From Zygnema cylindricum (Eukaryota; Streptophyta; Zygnematophyceae; Zygnematales; Zygnemataceae), in the NCBI GenBank assembly GCA_037447655.1, contig JBBHKE010002157.1, positions 1 to 37,927 on the forward strand: 37,927 nt of DNA. Direction: 5' to 3'. Shown one piece after another: positions 10,368-21,902 of this stretch (position 1 is the stretch's first letter; every line of letters begins with the position of its first letter). The notes beneath the pieces are model-generated. The model ran no database searches, was not told the origin of the DNA, and saw only the letters and a program-made list of their open reading frames with translations. The position numbers were made by a program, and so were the translations under genes.

Positions 10368-12484
10368 TGCAACTCTTAGACCTCCATAGGACCTCAGAGT
10401 AGGCAGTTTACACGAAGCCTCTAGGATAACCTTGACCCCTTTGTCTTTCAGCACGAATAACTACAACTTTGGCAAACAAAAACTCTAACCACCTTCACCC
10501 CTGTGAAGGGAAGACTTCCTTTAGTCGATAGCAAAAACAATCTCTGAATTTGCTCCCATGAGCAGTAAGTTATGGAGGGTCAAAGTTGACCTTTTGTACA
10601 GAAGCTCTCTATGAGAGATGGTCCTATCTACTAATTTTTTCTAAGTCTTATCTCTCTCTAAAACTCTATCTACTGACGTACGGCACCAATCATATTATTG
10701 TACCGCAGAGAAAGGTACAGCTGCCGGTGTACTTTATGTACGAACATTGTATGACATGACCAAAATGTCGACACATGTCTTTTCTTGATTCGTTTCCATA
10801 ATCCCTACAGATGCCGAAATTCAATTTCGTGGTGCCACGTGTCATCCGATATGGCGGCGACCATAAACCGCTGAAATCTTCTTCCACGATCTCGGCATTC
10901 TTTCTGGCTGTCCGATTGAATGTCGATTTCAATCATAGCCGTCATAAATATTTACGATGTATTTGTTTTGCTATAAAAACAAATGTGCGGTATTTATTTA
11001 TTTTTCGTACTCGTAATCCGTACTTTTCATTACTGACTCTATGTATCCCGTATATAGTTGTTGTTAAATGAATTAGCCTATATGTTAACGTTTATATACT
11101 TATTAAACTCTATATCGTCTACCACTAATCCTAGACTAAGTGGATGAGGCTACCGGCTACGGGCAACATTACCTATCCGTAGGTACCACGATCAAATCTT
11201 CTAGGCGACAGCTACCCTTTTAGTAAATCAACTACTTAACTACCCCGTAAATCTCTGGATAGCATAGGCAGCCATGGCACTAGCTTCCTCTCCAACTTCT
11301 AAGTGACAACAACAAGTGTGAGAGTTGGAGAGAGAAGTTAGAGACAAACTGCCTCGGCTTCTTTTTTTGCACTTTATTTTAGACCTAGAAAATGTAACTC
11401 TGAAACCTCCATAGGACCTCAGAGTAAGCAGCTCACACGAAGCCTCTAGGAAAACCCTGACCCCTTTGTCTCTCAGCACGAATAACCGCCACCTTGGAAA
11501 ACAAAAACTTTGACCACCTTCACCCATATGAAGGCAAGACTCCCCTGAGTCTATTGCAAAAAGAATCTCTGAATTTGCTCCCCTGAGCAGTAAGTTATGG
11601 AGGGTCAAAGTTGACCTTTTGTACAAAAGCTCTTTGGGAGAGAGGGTCCTATCTACTAATTTTTCTAAGTCCTATCTCTCTCACAAAGTCTATTTAGTGA
11701 TGCCAATCATATTGCACTCCCGTACACAAAAGTACAGCTGCCGGTGTACTTTATGTACGGACATTGTACGACATGGCCTAAAATTCGACACATGTCATAT
11801 CCGGATTCGGTGTCGTAATCGCCGGAGATACCGCGATCCAACGTAATTTCGCCACATGTTTTCCAATGTGGCGATGACCATAAACCGCCGAGAATCTCTT
11901 CCGCGATCTCGGCTTTCTTCCCGGTCGTCCTATTGAATGCAGATTTCAATCGGAGCGGTCATAAATACATGCGCGGTATTTATTTCGTTAAAGAAACAAA
12001 TGCGCGGTACTTGTTTTGTATACATACCGTAATCCGTACTTTTACATTACTGGATCTATGTATCCCGTAAATAGTTTGAGTTAAATGAATTATCCTACGT
12101 GGAAATGTTTAAATAAATATCAAACCCAATAGTACGTAACACCAGTTATAGACTTAACGGATAAGGCTAACGGCTATCGGCTGCTTTCACTTCGGCAGGT
12201 ACCAAGATCAAATCCTGGGTGCAACATATGTTTTTTTAGTAAATCAACCCCTAATGGTAAATAAACTAATATATTTTCCCGTAAACCTCTGGATAGCCTA
12301 GGTAGCCATGGCTCTAGCTTCCTCTCAAATTTCTCAATGATTGCGACAAGTGTGAGAGTTGGAGAGAGAAGTTAGAGATAGACTGCCTCGGCTTCTTTTT
12401 ATATTTCTATTTAGACCTAGAAAATACTTAAAAACAAACCATCAATTTCTACAGAAAATACTAAAAGAACCATCAATTTCTACA
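10368..12484 (-). repeat. 5' LTR of copia C, split by a solo LTR
   Basis: LTR pieces 10368-11392 and 12459-12484 (about 1051 bp when the insertion and one GAAAA are removed), matching the 3' LTR. Holds hairpins (10493-10508, 10513-10526), a G-box (10836-10841) and an antisense tRNA-like module (11131-11209). Confidence 0.88.
11393..12453 (-). repeat. Solo copia LTR inside copia C LTR
   Basis: 1061-bp LTR of a related subfamily, from TGTAGAAATTGATGG (12453) to AGAGTTACA (11393). A perfect 5-bp target duplication GAAAA lies at 11388-11392 and 12454-12458, so it is a true solo LTR left by LTR-LTR recombination. It contains hairpins (11518-11533, 11538-11551) and an antisense tRNA-like module (12149-12222). 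Its G-box has decayed to CACATG. Confidence 0.93.
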
Positions 12485-13777
12485 TGTGTCTGGCGGTGAG
12501 TCCGGTGGTGAATTTGGGGGTGAGCCGTTATCGAACCCACCGCCTTCCATGAGAGTGACGTCATTTTGTGATCCAATCCCTTCACCTGCCTCTCCCTCCC
12601 CTCTTTCTCGCCCCACTCAAAGATAGTGACGGCAACTTGTAAAAGATAAATATGAAGCAACAAAAATTAAATGCAACAACAAAGGTAGATTCGAAGGGAG
12701 GAAAGAGTGCCATTGTTGGAGTTAACGACGAGTATATAAAGGAGGGGAAGGGAATCTCTTATGAAAAAACTTAGGGAAAAGCTTGGTCAAAATTTGAACA
12801 TTCAAAATTTTAAATGAAATATTTTGTTTAGAAGTCAAATATTTCGATTTTAAAAACGACACGGTGATAGCGGGAAGGTTTTAAATTTGCGCCAGTTTTC
12901 AACGTGAGAGTATACACGTGGTTGAAAATGGACGTTTTTCATGAAAAAGGCGTGAGAAAACATGGCAGCTCATTGGGGTATGGATCTTTCTTGGAAAGGC
13001 AGCGGGTAAGACAGGCGTGTTTTGATGCATTGTAAAAAAAGCCATAATGTTTGCGTGGATAAAAAATAGGACATGTGTAATATTTGGCGACCAATCACGT
13101 GATGTGAGTTATTATTTGGTTGGTCAGTATGTGCTTTTTGGTTCATTTTAGTGTCATCCTTTACTCTAATACGGAACAACGTTGACGTTAATACATGTGA
13201 GACGTTTGAAAGACAGACGAGGTAACACCCTTATTACAATTAAGACACATATTAACATACTTAACTCCAATAAAACCACCCAAAAGGGACGTTATTAGAA
13301 TACATGAGATACGGACGAATGGAACTACGGCCATACGTCTGAGTCACATGTAGAAAAAGCGTGGCGTGTTAACCTTTCCGTAAACGTCAAAAAAAAAAAC
13401 TGAAATTTAACTTTACGTTACGCGGTATAGAGTGGACACATAAGCGCCGTAGAATTGTCTGATCGGTATGGATACTCGATTTGGTGCTGTCGTACAATTT
13501 TTAAGATTGTGTACGGTTACATATATTAATGTGTACTATCGTACGGAGAATATTCCATTTTTGCTGTCCCCAAATTAGCATTAACGCCAAAATTAGAATA
13601 AACCTTTTTTTTTCTAATTTACAAATTTTTAATTAGTGTCAATGACGGTATATTTACTTCCACACTATCTAAACTTTGACACTAATAACAATGCGCACTG
13701 TACAGTAGTGCGTCTTTAAACGACGACAGTAAAATAGGACATTTTCTTTTACAAGTGGACGCTCACAAAGTAATCAG
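12485..13777. other. Unassigned, no convincing gene
   Basis: Single-copy-looking sequence. 12500-12720 has short minus-strand frames, one starting at a well-placed ATG (12718, context AACAATGGC) and one proline-rich. TATATAAAGG at 12732-12741 reads as a TATA box on the plus strand and, less well, on the minus strand. 12780-13777 is AT-rich with homopolymer runs. I see no tRNA, conserved domain or repeat there. Confidence 0.35.
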
Positions 13778-14109
13778 TATTGTTGTGTATCGGTAAAAAA
13801 CTTATCGCGATAACACCGATACCGATAGTTATCGGTTATCGAACGGCAGAGGTCGCAAAAGGTCAACCAAAACCGTGACCGACCATTAACCGACCGCCCG
13901 CGCCGGATCCAAAACAGATTCGGTTGCCAAATTTTGGGGGTCGGGCGGTAATGGTCGGTTGACTCAGCAGGAAAAAAAAAAACGGTCGGTTACGGTCGGT
14001 CAAACAAAAAACAAAAAAAATGAAAATTTTGTACTTTTTTTTTCCAACATTATTGTTTTTTGTACTTTTGGTATCGTGGAAGTACGTGGCATCATGATTA
14101 GCGTTGCAA

Positions 14110-14465
14110 ATCTGACACGGTACTAACACTATTTATTTCGCGAATCTTACAAAAAGATAAGGGCCGCAAATCGTAATCTATTGTAAAGTGTTAATTATGC
14201 ACTTTATGTGGTGTTTCCAAAAATATGTCAAATTATTATATCAATATAACGCGACAGATCTTAATTATTGGCTTACTCATACATCGTACATTATTGCAAA
14301 GTGCTAATTATACGTTTTATACCGCGTTTCCACAAATATATCATATTATTATGTCAATGTCACGCGACATGTAGTCATTATTAGTTAATAAATCAGCGGA
14401 AATCAAATTATTACGTCAATTTCCCAAGACAAATCCTAATTATTAGCTTACTCACATGTTCCAAA
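14110..14465. repeat. Left subterminal repeats of hAT
   Basis: Two to three imperfect copies of a roughly 125-bp unit, around GTAAAGTGTTAATTATGC / GCAAAGTGCTAATTATAC and TTATTGGCTTACTCA / TTATTAGCTTACTCA. Such arrays often bind hAT transposase, but that role is inferred. Confidence 0.55.
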
Positions 14466-14545
14466 CAATAAATCGATAAATGGGAATGCTATTTAAGTTA
14501 GAAAAACTTGACCACAATTCAAACAAAACCTAGGTATACACCAAA

Positions 14546-16782
14546 ATGAACAAAAGCATTCTCGCATCTCTTAAAACTACAATCCAAAACGAACTTCAAA
14601 AATCAAAAAATGGTGAAACTGCTCAGTATTACATAGTGAAAGAAAGTAGGGTCACTTCAAGTTGTTGGAAAAAATTTGAACATGTCTATGAAACTAAAAC
14701 ATCAAACAAATACATAGTAAAGGGGGGAGGTTTAGTGGCTTGTAATATATGTTTTGTAGTTTATCAATACAAGTCAACAAACGGTACTTAACCAATAAAC
14801 ACTCACACATGTTTAGCTTTGGGCGACATGGATAGTACTAGAGGAATTCTTCGTAATTTTATTTCAAAAACGGAGGCGAAAACGAGTGACCGAAAAAAAA
14901 TTGCGAAAATGGTGGCGTTGATGTGTTGCGAGGACCTTCGACTATTTTCGATGGTCGACGGTTCAAGTATGATTTATTTTGAATTCCATTTAGGATGGCT
15001 TTAATGTATATGTCATTATAACTTGTTTTGTTAATAAATCTATATTATTGAACTTCATCACTATTTTCTTATCTATAATTTATATTCGTACGCTTATTTT
15101 TATTTTTTTATTATTATTTGGTTTGTCATGATGTTATTTTGATATAAACCTTATTTATTGATCATGGTTAATAATTGTAGCTATTTTTTTATTCTTTTTT
15201 TTTGTTCCCAGGTTTTCAAGCATTTTGTCAAGCATTATTTGATGTTGGTGTTTCGTCCAACAATAGTGTTGACATCGACCAACTACTCCCGTCCGCCAAT
15301 GGCGTAAAAAACTACATTATATCTTCTGCCAAAAATATTCGTAGTTTGATCATCCCAAAACTTAAAGAAAATATTGATAACAATATTTTCGTCGCATTTA
15401 CGACCGATCTTTAGACCGAGACAATAAAAAGAACCTCATTCATGTCAGTAATGGCTCATTTTATTGACAAAGAATTTAAACTTCATGCTTGGACGCTTTA
15501 AGTCGATCATTTTCTGGAGGAAAAACATACCGCGGAAAATGTTTTAACCGCTTTCAAAAATTGTTTGACCAATTTTGAATTGTCCAATTTTGATGTTTTG
15601 GCAAATCGTTGCGTTGTTGTGACCGACACTGGCTCTAACAACTGAAGGTCTACCGAGTATGTTTACTTGGATACCTTGCGCGGACCATAAAATTGCTACA
15701 ATTGTGACAACGATTTTCAACAAGAGCGGATCTTCCAAAAAATACAAATACGATGTGGAAGTTCCAGAATTCTTTGATCTAGTAGATGCGTGTAAATCAT
15801 TGGTCACGTTTTTCAAACAGAGTAATTTACAAACTATTTTGAAAAACACATTAAAACAAGAAAACGCAACGCGGTGGAATTCTTTGCTCCGAATGCCTAA
15901 GAGTATTTACGATGCATTCAATGAGATAGGACCAATCGCTCAAGCAAAAAACAAATTGATACTTTTTGCTTGTATCGATAAGACTCACCTTACCGAACTT
16001 ATTCGATTTTTGGAAAGGTTTCAAGAAGCGACCCTAAAGTTGGAAAAGTTCAAAGAACCAACTTTACATTTGGTTTTGTTGAACTAACGTCTCTGCGTAA
16101 CCATTGTAAGATAAGAAAAACATATTACAATGACGGTGAAAAAGAATGCCCGGCCAGTTCCCCAAACTTGCAAAAATTGAAAGAACTTTTTATGAAATTT
16201 GCGTTACCGAAGTGGGGCCTTCATGAGTATCATATTATCGCGGCTCGCTTAGATCCCCGATAAAAACAAAAGCTTGAAATAATTGGGGTATCGAAAACCG
16301 AAATTGGCGCTAGGGTCAAACTTCGAGAACTTGCTAACGACCTAGGTGATGAAGTTGATTTCGGTAGTCCTCAACGTATCACAAAAAAACGAAAAATATC
16401 GCAAAATATGGACGGTTTCCACAATTTTTTTGGTGAGAGCGATGACGAAAATGAGGTTTTTATAACCACCGACAAGAAAATGCCTGTTAGTGACAAAATG
16501 AAACGTTATTTTGATTTAAAATTAACCAACGACGAAAGATTGAACTTTAACATACTTCAATGGTGGAAAAAGAAATCATATGTACGTGCGAAAGATGGAG
16601 GATTTCCTATACTAGCCGGTGTTGCTAGATCTATTCTAGCTATTTCAGCTTCTAGTTCCATGTTGGAATGCAATTTTTTGGATGCCGGGAACACGATAAC
16701 AAAGAAAAGGAGCGCATTAGCGGCTTCAATTGTTAGTGATCTTTTGTGTGTTATATCCAACCGAGATCTTTTAAATGCATAG
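14546..16782 (+). pseudogene. hAT transposase, spliced, broken
   Basis: Enzyme that cuts and pastes the element. Exon 1 (14546-14966) has a BED-type zinc finger start (VACNIC) and FISKTEAKTSDRKKIAKMVA. A GT-AG intron (14967-15211) with a long pyrimidine tract joins VDGSS to FQAFCQALFDVG. Exon 2 carries the RNase H-like core: FTTDL (first Asp), CVVVTDTGSNN (second Asp), CADHKIATIVTTIFN, ENATRWNSLLRMPKSI and AARLDPR. It ends with the dimerisation region GVARSILAISASSSMLECNF and GNTITKKRSALAASIV. In-frame stops are at 14789, 15412, 15499, 15643 and 16261; frames shift near 15650 and 16075. The start is the first ATG of the open frame. Confidence 0.88.
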
Positions 16783-16833
16783 TTTTTTGTTTTGTTTTGT
16801 TTTCTAATTATTGCTATTTTTGTAGTATTAGTT

Positions 16834-16836
<3 letters not shown>

Positions 16837-16865
<29 letters not shown>
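16837..16865. repeat. (TA)n microsatellite
   Basis: About 14 TA units followed by a T run, just after the hAT transposase frame. Confidence 0.9.
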
Positions 16866-16873
<8 letters not shown>

Positions 16874-17633
16874 TCACAATTTTTCTAGTGTTTTTTTTTT
16901 CTTAAACCGGAATGTTTATTTTTACCAAATTACCAAAGCGAAGTATTTATACCACATTTAGATTTATATATTTTGTGTAATTTTTAAGTTTGAGGTTGAG
17001 AATTTGTATAATAGAGTCGAAAATAGGACAAGGTTGTGATTTGGTTTTTCATATATTTGATGCTACAAAATATGTTTTGATTTTTTTGCTCATCACAATG
17101 TGTTTCCTGCTAATTGATTTTCTATGTGAAAAACTAAGAATTTTTTTGTAAACATTCATAATTAAAACTTTACCTTTTTTGCACAATTCATAACATTGTA
17201 TTGTAGCCGAAAGAAAAACTGTCCGAAAAATTGTAGCGAAAAATTTAGATTTGCGAGAGAATAAACATTAACATCACAAAAAAAAGTTAACAATATTATT
17301 TAAAGACGTGGACTATAACCTGCCACGTCTCTTTGCATTAAATAGTATCATTAATCATAATTTTCCATTAACACTACACCGCAAATCGTAATTAGCGTTA
17401 TTGACGCTAATTCCGTCACCACGAATCTGACCCAAAAACTTTATAAAGAGTAAATAACTCTAAATTTTTCGTTACATTATTTAAGGTAGTTTTTTAATCA
17501 ACGTTAACAACTTTAGTATAACGTCGATTTAAATAGTGTGGCTTACGATCGGTGTCTGACCGTGCAAAATTGTACCGTATTAACGACAAAAGTACAAAAA
17601 ATGATTTAATACATGTCGTTATGATGTAACTGC

Positions 17634-17865
17634 GTTTTCACAAACCGCGTAGTGCAAACGTCATAATGACGTGAAATTGTACGTTTGTCAGGTTCTGTAT
17701 GTTTACCTAAATATCGGATAATTATGACGTGAAATTGTACGTTTTCACAAACCACGTAGTGGAAACGTCATAATGACGCGGAATTGTACGTTTGTCAGAT
17801 TCTGTATGTGTACCTAAGAAATCGGATAATTATGACGTGAAATTGTACGTTTGTCATATTCTGTA
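17634..17865. repeat. Right subterminal repeats of hAT
   Basis: A 107-bp unit starting GTTTTCACAAACCGCGTAGTG at 17634 and again at 17741, plus a partial third copy. Within each, TGACGTGAAATTGTACG recurs, giving four occurrences at about 17667, 17714, 17773 and 17834. Candidate transposase-binding array. Confidence 0.8.
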
Positions 17866-18424
17866 AAGCGGATAATTATTACTGACAAAAACCTAAATTA
17901 TAGTTATTGATAAATTAGAGTACAACTTTGTTTTGGAAAAACGAAAAATCTACATTGGAATGGATAACATTAATTATTTATTTACGATGATTAAGATTCG
18001 CGGTGTAATAAATGCTTAACGTTAATAACAATGAGCGTTGTAATTTTGTGACTTTTCGGTTACGGGCGAGCACGGTTAGTCGCTAGAAATCAAGTTTCGG
18101 TTATTTTTTTTTTCGTAAACGACGATCGATTAATGGCTAACAATTTTGGAGCGTGACAAAACTCTGTCGAGCATCGGTTACTCAAATTTTGAAAAAAAAA
18201 ACGGTCGGTTTCGGGTTTGAATTTTTTTGACTTTTGCGACCTCTGTCGAACGCTCAGAGGTTCCGATATATCGGTCTGAGACCAACAAATTCCATATCGG
18301 CGATAACTTAAGAAATATATAGTATGTATATAATAGTACTTTATAACATACTGTATTATATTATTGACTTTGTATAATAAAGTATCTTCCATTGCACCAT
18401 TACATTTTTCGTTCACTTATATAC

Positions 18425-18850
18425 AGTGTTCGTATATGTCCGTACTTTCTAGGGTTATATAAATGATTTTTAGGGTTTTAGAGTACATTTCCTTAAATTC
18501 CGTATATTCAGTATAACTGCCGCACACTTTTCATACATGTACGTACAGTGGCCGTATTTTCCGTACTTGTTAGGGATATTAATTTTAGGGTTTGGAGGAT
18601 ACATTGCCGTACAATTTCGTATATTTCAGTACAGCTGCGCTACATTTTTCGTATATTTACGTGCAATGTTTGTACATATTTGTACTACTTAGGGTTATTA
18701 TAAGGGGGAGTTTTAGGGTTTATAGGGTAGATCCCCGTACGTTCCTATATATTTCAGTACGGTTGACAAATATTTGTCGTATTATTAGGTTTGAAGGGTA
18801 CACTCTCCATATAATTTCGTACATTTATGTTACTTGTTCGTAATTTTAAA
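18425..18850. repeat. 120-bp tandem repeat with TTTAGGG-like motifs
   Basis: Three copies plus a partial fourth. The AGGGTTAT/AGGGATAT block recurs at 18451, 18572 and 18691 (spacing 121 and 119), each followed by TTTTAGGGTTT and later a TTCCGTATATTTCAGTAC-like block. It belongs to the interior of the DNA element 13778-19379. Confidence 0.8.
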
Positions 18851-19231
18851 GATTTTTTAAGGATTCTCTAGTGTTTCACTTTTAGTACATTTTCATACAT
18901 GTCCTTACAAAGAAATCTATACGAATTTTATGAAAAGTATGAAATCCACGAATATTAAGTAATTTTAATAGAAAAGTCCAAATCCGTACGATTTGGACAT
19001 CTATGGGCATAACTAACAGTCAAAAGGACATTGACGAAGAGTATGGGAGCATGGAACCCAAGTAAAACACCCTTAAATAATAAATAATCAATGAAAAATT
19101 GCGATTTTTGATTGAAATCGGGGGGAAGGGGGTCCGTGGCGCGTTCGGGGAATATGACGTATAGTTGAGTGTACTGGCCGTACATTTATATGTACGGTAC
19201 GTACATATATCGCCGATTATTATCGATATCA

Positions 19232-19284
19232 GTGTTATCGCCGATAAATACCGATAAATATCGGGTATTTATCGGCGATAACAC
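19232..19284. repeat. Perfect palindrome, 21-bp arms
   Basis: Arms 19232-19252 and 19264-19284 are exact reverse complements around an 11-nt loop. The arms contain GTGTTATCGCCGATAAATAC. It lies near the right end of the DNA element and would form a strong hairpin. Confidence 0.9.
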
Positions 19285-19507
19285 CGATAACGATATATTG
19301 TACCAATATATCGATTATCGGGTACCCGAAAAATGGTCAATATCAGTTATCGACAAATCCTTACCGATACACAACACTATTAATCAATTTACAAAATCCC
19401 AAATAGGTCCATTCCAATCAACGATGGTTCGTCCAACTCAGATTTAAGGCTGGACGCAAAAGCATGCGAAGCTTGCTCCCCATAAACCCAAAATCACAAG
19501 AATATTA

Positions 19508-20355
19508 TGTTGAAATCATTAGATTTAGAGGATATTTTGTAGGTCTTAAATAGATTAAAAGTAAAAAAGAAAGCGTAGGCAGCCTGCCTCCACCTCCTCT
19601 CTCTGGCCCCCATACTTATTGTAGTCACTGAAAGAAAGATAGCAAGGTGGAGCCAAGGCTGCCTCAGCTCCATAGGCAGGACTAAAGGGTGACATAAGTA
19701 ACTCTCTAACGAAAGGTGGAGTCTGGCAAGACTTAAACCTCTGACCGACAAAGCGAGGCGTAGCCGTCAGCTCTAACCAATCTGTCGTAAGAGTTCGTTA
19801 GACTAAATAGGGTTTAAATTTTGTTTAAACATTGCTTAGGACCTTTAATCCGATTAACGGAATTGCAAATTCAAGACATAGAGAATAGTTAGAATATAGT
19901 GCGAAAAAACACCCGTATGAAAAAAATTTACCAGACATTTGGTTTAACGACTGGAATTAAATGCGGGTTAGGATCCGACGTCACACATCATCGTCAAGAT
20001 CTCGGAATGGCGGCTTGGCGGTTTTCGCGGGTGACATGACTTGGCGCCACGTGGCAAGATAAAATTAGGAAGCAGGAATCCCGGGGAGCAAGAGGACAAG
20101 TCCGAAAAAAAAAGACGTCCACTCCATGGCCTTGTCGTACACAGGCCGTACAGAAAGGACATCGGCCATAGTGACTTTTTCTACTGCACAGTTTTTTGAT
20201 TCGTTCGTACATTAGTAGATAAGGGTTGTGAGAGGGGTTTAGGACTTAGAGGATTGAGCAGATAGCTGCCTCTCTCTTAATGTGCTTGTATAAATGTTGA
20301 CATGTTTGCCGCTTGATAATTAATCGCCTGGTTGGGCGTTTTGAGTGATTCTTCT
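19508..20355 (+). repeat. Plus-strand copia LTR, 3' truncated
   Basis: Begins TGTTGAAATCATTAG and follows the family pattern: antisense tRNA-like module (19721-19792), G-box (20048-20053) and the region before the paired hairpins (GAGTGATTCTTCT). It stops where the reversed LTR at 20356 begins, just before the hairpins. The 19388-19507 stretch before it shows nothing recognisable. Confidence 0.75.
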
Positions 20356-21249
20356 TGCAATTCTGTAGTCTCCATTGACCCACAGAATGAGCAGCCTATG
20401 TAGGACCTCTAAGATAATATTTACCCCTTTCACTTTTCCACTAAATAAGTGCCACCCAGGCAAACAAATATTTTGACTACCCTCACCCTTGTGAGGACCC
20501 GACTCCCCTGAGCTAAACGCAAAAAGAATCACTGAATTTGCTCCTCAAACAGTAAGTTATGGTTGGTCAAAGATGACCTTTGTAGTTACAAGCTCTCTTA
20601 GAGAGAGGTACCTAAATTTCACTAAGTCCTAGTCTATCTAATCACGTCTACCTACTATTAAACCCCAGTCTAATAAGAACACTGTATAGTACAAAAAGGT
20701 ATAGTGACCGATGTACTTTTTGTACGGTTATTGTTCGACATGGCATTCAAAGTGACGCCTATCAAATCAGGAGCCATGGTTTCTTCTCCCATCTTCCCTA
20801 TTATCTTATAATGTAGCGCCACATGGCATCCCGTGACGTTATCTCCAAAGGTCGCCAAAAAACTCATTCCGCGTGGCGGCTGCAACGATGGTCGTCCGAT
20901 CAATTAAATTTACATGGTTCGGATTCGCGTTTGTGCATTAATTGTTTCACATGCGCCTCTTCGTCGAATTGGTATGTTTCAGCCGACGTGTTTAACAATA
21001 ATTACTTATCAAACCTCATCGTGTATCGTTTCATCAATGCTTTAATGGTTAAGGCGCATGACTATATTGAGCTTGCTGGTCCAGGTTTAAATCTTGTTGG
21101 GGACACCCACTTTGGTAAAATGCTCTCAACTCCAATCTTCCACCTTTTAAATAAAACGACAACTATGGCGTGTTTTTAATCCTCTCTCTCTCTCTCTTTA
21201 GATTCTAACTAAAATAGAGAAGTGAACTATTACTTACCTCTTTTCAATA
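20356..21249 (-). repeat. 3' LTR of copia D
   Basis: 894 bp from TATTGAAAAGAGG (TGTTG with one change) to AGAATTGCA. Hairpins CCTCAC-AAGG-GTGAGG (20481-20496) and GCTC...GAGTC (20501-20514). Antisense tRNA-like module 21036-21101 includes TTTAATGGTTAAGGCGC, a clear D-arm/A-box match. Confidence 0.82.
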
Positions 21250-21263
21250 CTCCGCTTAATTAC

Positions 21264-21902
21264 TAATCACTTTTCAATTTTAATCTGCAATTTTTCCTGC
21301 AATAAATCAACTTAGGGGAAGGCACTGGTTTTGTCATCATGTCCGCAATCATTTATTTATCAGGTTTATGAACCAGTTTAATGATTTTATTTTCAACCTT
21401 CACTTTGACAAAGCTTAGTCTAATATCCATATGCTTAGCTTTGAAGTGGTGTTTCGAATTAGCTGCTATAGAGATAGCGGCTTGATTATCACACAAAACA
21501 TTTTGAGTTCCAAACTTCATGAACCCAAGTTCCTCAAGAAAAGATTTCACCCACATTAATTCTTTCGTGGCAGCAGAAGTAGCCATGTACTCAACCTCCA
21601 TAGTGGACTGAGCAACTACTTTTTGCTATTTGCTACTCCAACAACATGCACCGGATCCAATTTGCAACAAATATCCAGTTGTACACCGTTTTAAAGGCAT
21701 ACCTCATAACTGGCATCACTCCAAGTAATGATGTCAGTGTGCTCCGCACCGAAACGCAACCACAATTCCCTTATTCCCACCAAATATATTATCGCCCTTT
21801 TGGCTGCTTCCCAATCTCTCTTCTTTAGCTCATTTAGACTCCTACTCATTTAGACTCCTACTGAGGACTCTTACAGCTGCAACTATGTCCGGACGAGTAC
21901 AT
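21264..21902 (-). pseudogene. copia D RNase H domain, broken
   Basis: Open part 21353-21601 gives MEVEYMATSAATKELMWVKS, LCDNQAAISIAANSKHHFK and MDIRLSFVKVKVENKIIKL, with the catalytic Asp of CDNQAA kept. Further upstream motifs (CTRPDIVAAVRVLSRSLN, ITWSDASYE) are spread over shifted frames up to the solo LTR at 21903. Confidence 0.82.

Larger units (their letters stand above)
4973..12484 (-). mobile_element. Ty1/copia element C, full-length but inactive
   Basis: Minus-strand element: 5' LTR (10368-12484, split by a solo LTR), PBS (10353-10367), gag, protease, integrase, RT, RNase H in copia order, PPT (6019-6031) and 3' LTR (4973-6018). The flanks are TGAGT (4968-4972) and TGTGT (12485-12489), a probable 5-bp target duplication with one change. 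Coding sequence has at least six in-frame stops and two or more frameshifts, so it cannot move by itself. Confidence 0.9.
13847..18245 (+). mobile_element. hAT DNA transposon, full-length, decayed
   Basis: 4399 bp with terminal inverted repeats CAGAGGTCGCAAAAG (left) and its complement CTTTTGCGACCTCTG (right). The flanks TCGAACGG (13839-13846) and TCGAACGC (18246-18253) are an 8-bp target duplication with one change. It encodes a hAT transposase (14546-16782) with a C-terminal dimerisation region. It is inserted in the DNA element 13778-19379. Confidence 0.92.
13778..19379. mobile_element. Non-autonomous DNA element with TATCGG-rich ends
   Basis: The left end reads TATTGTTGTGTATCGGTAA (13778 on) and the right end, reverse-complemented, TAGTGTTGTGTATCGGTAA (from 19379). 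The flanks GTAATCAG and TTAATCAA share six central bases, compatible with an eroded 8-bp target duplication as in hAT elements. Without the nested hAT it is about 1.2 kb and codes for nothing I can see. It carries many TATCGG/CCGATA repeats, a tandem array (18425-18850) and a palindrome (19232-19284). Superfamily is inferred only. Confidence 0.55.

Noticed and set aside
12732-12741. Promoter of a plus-strand gene (TATATAAAGG)
   Set aside because: No coding frame or conserved sequence follows within several hundred bases; AT-rich DNA gives such matches by chance.
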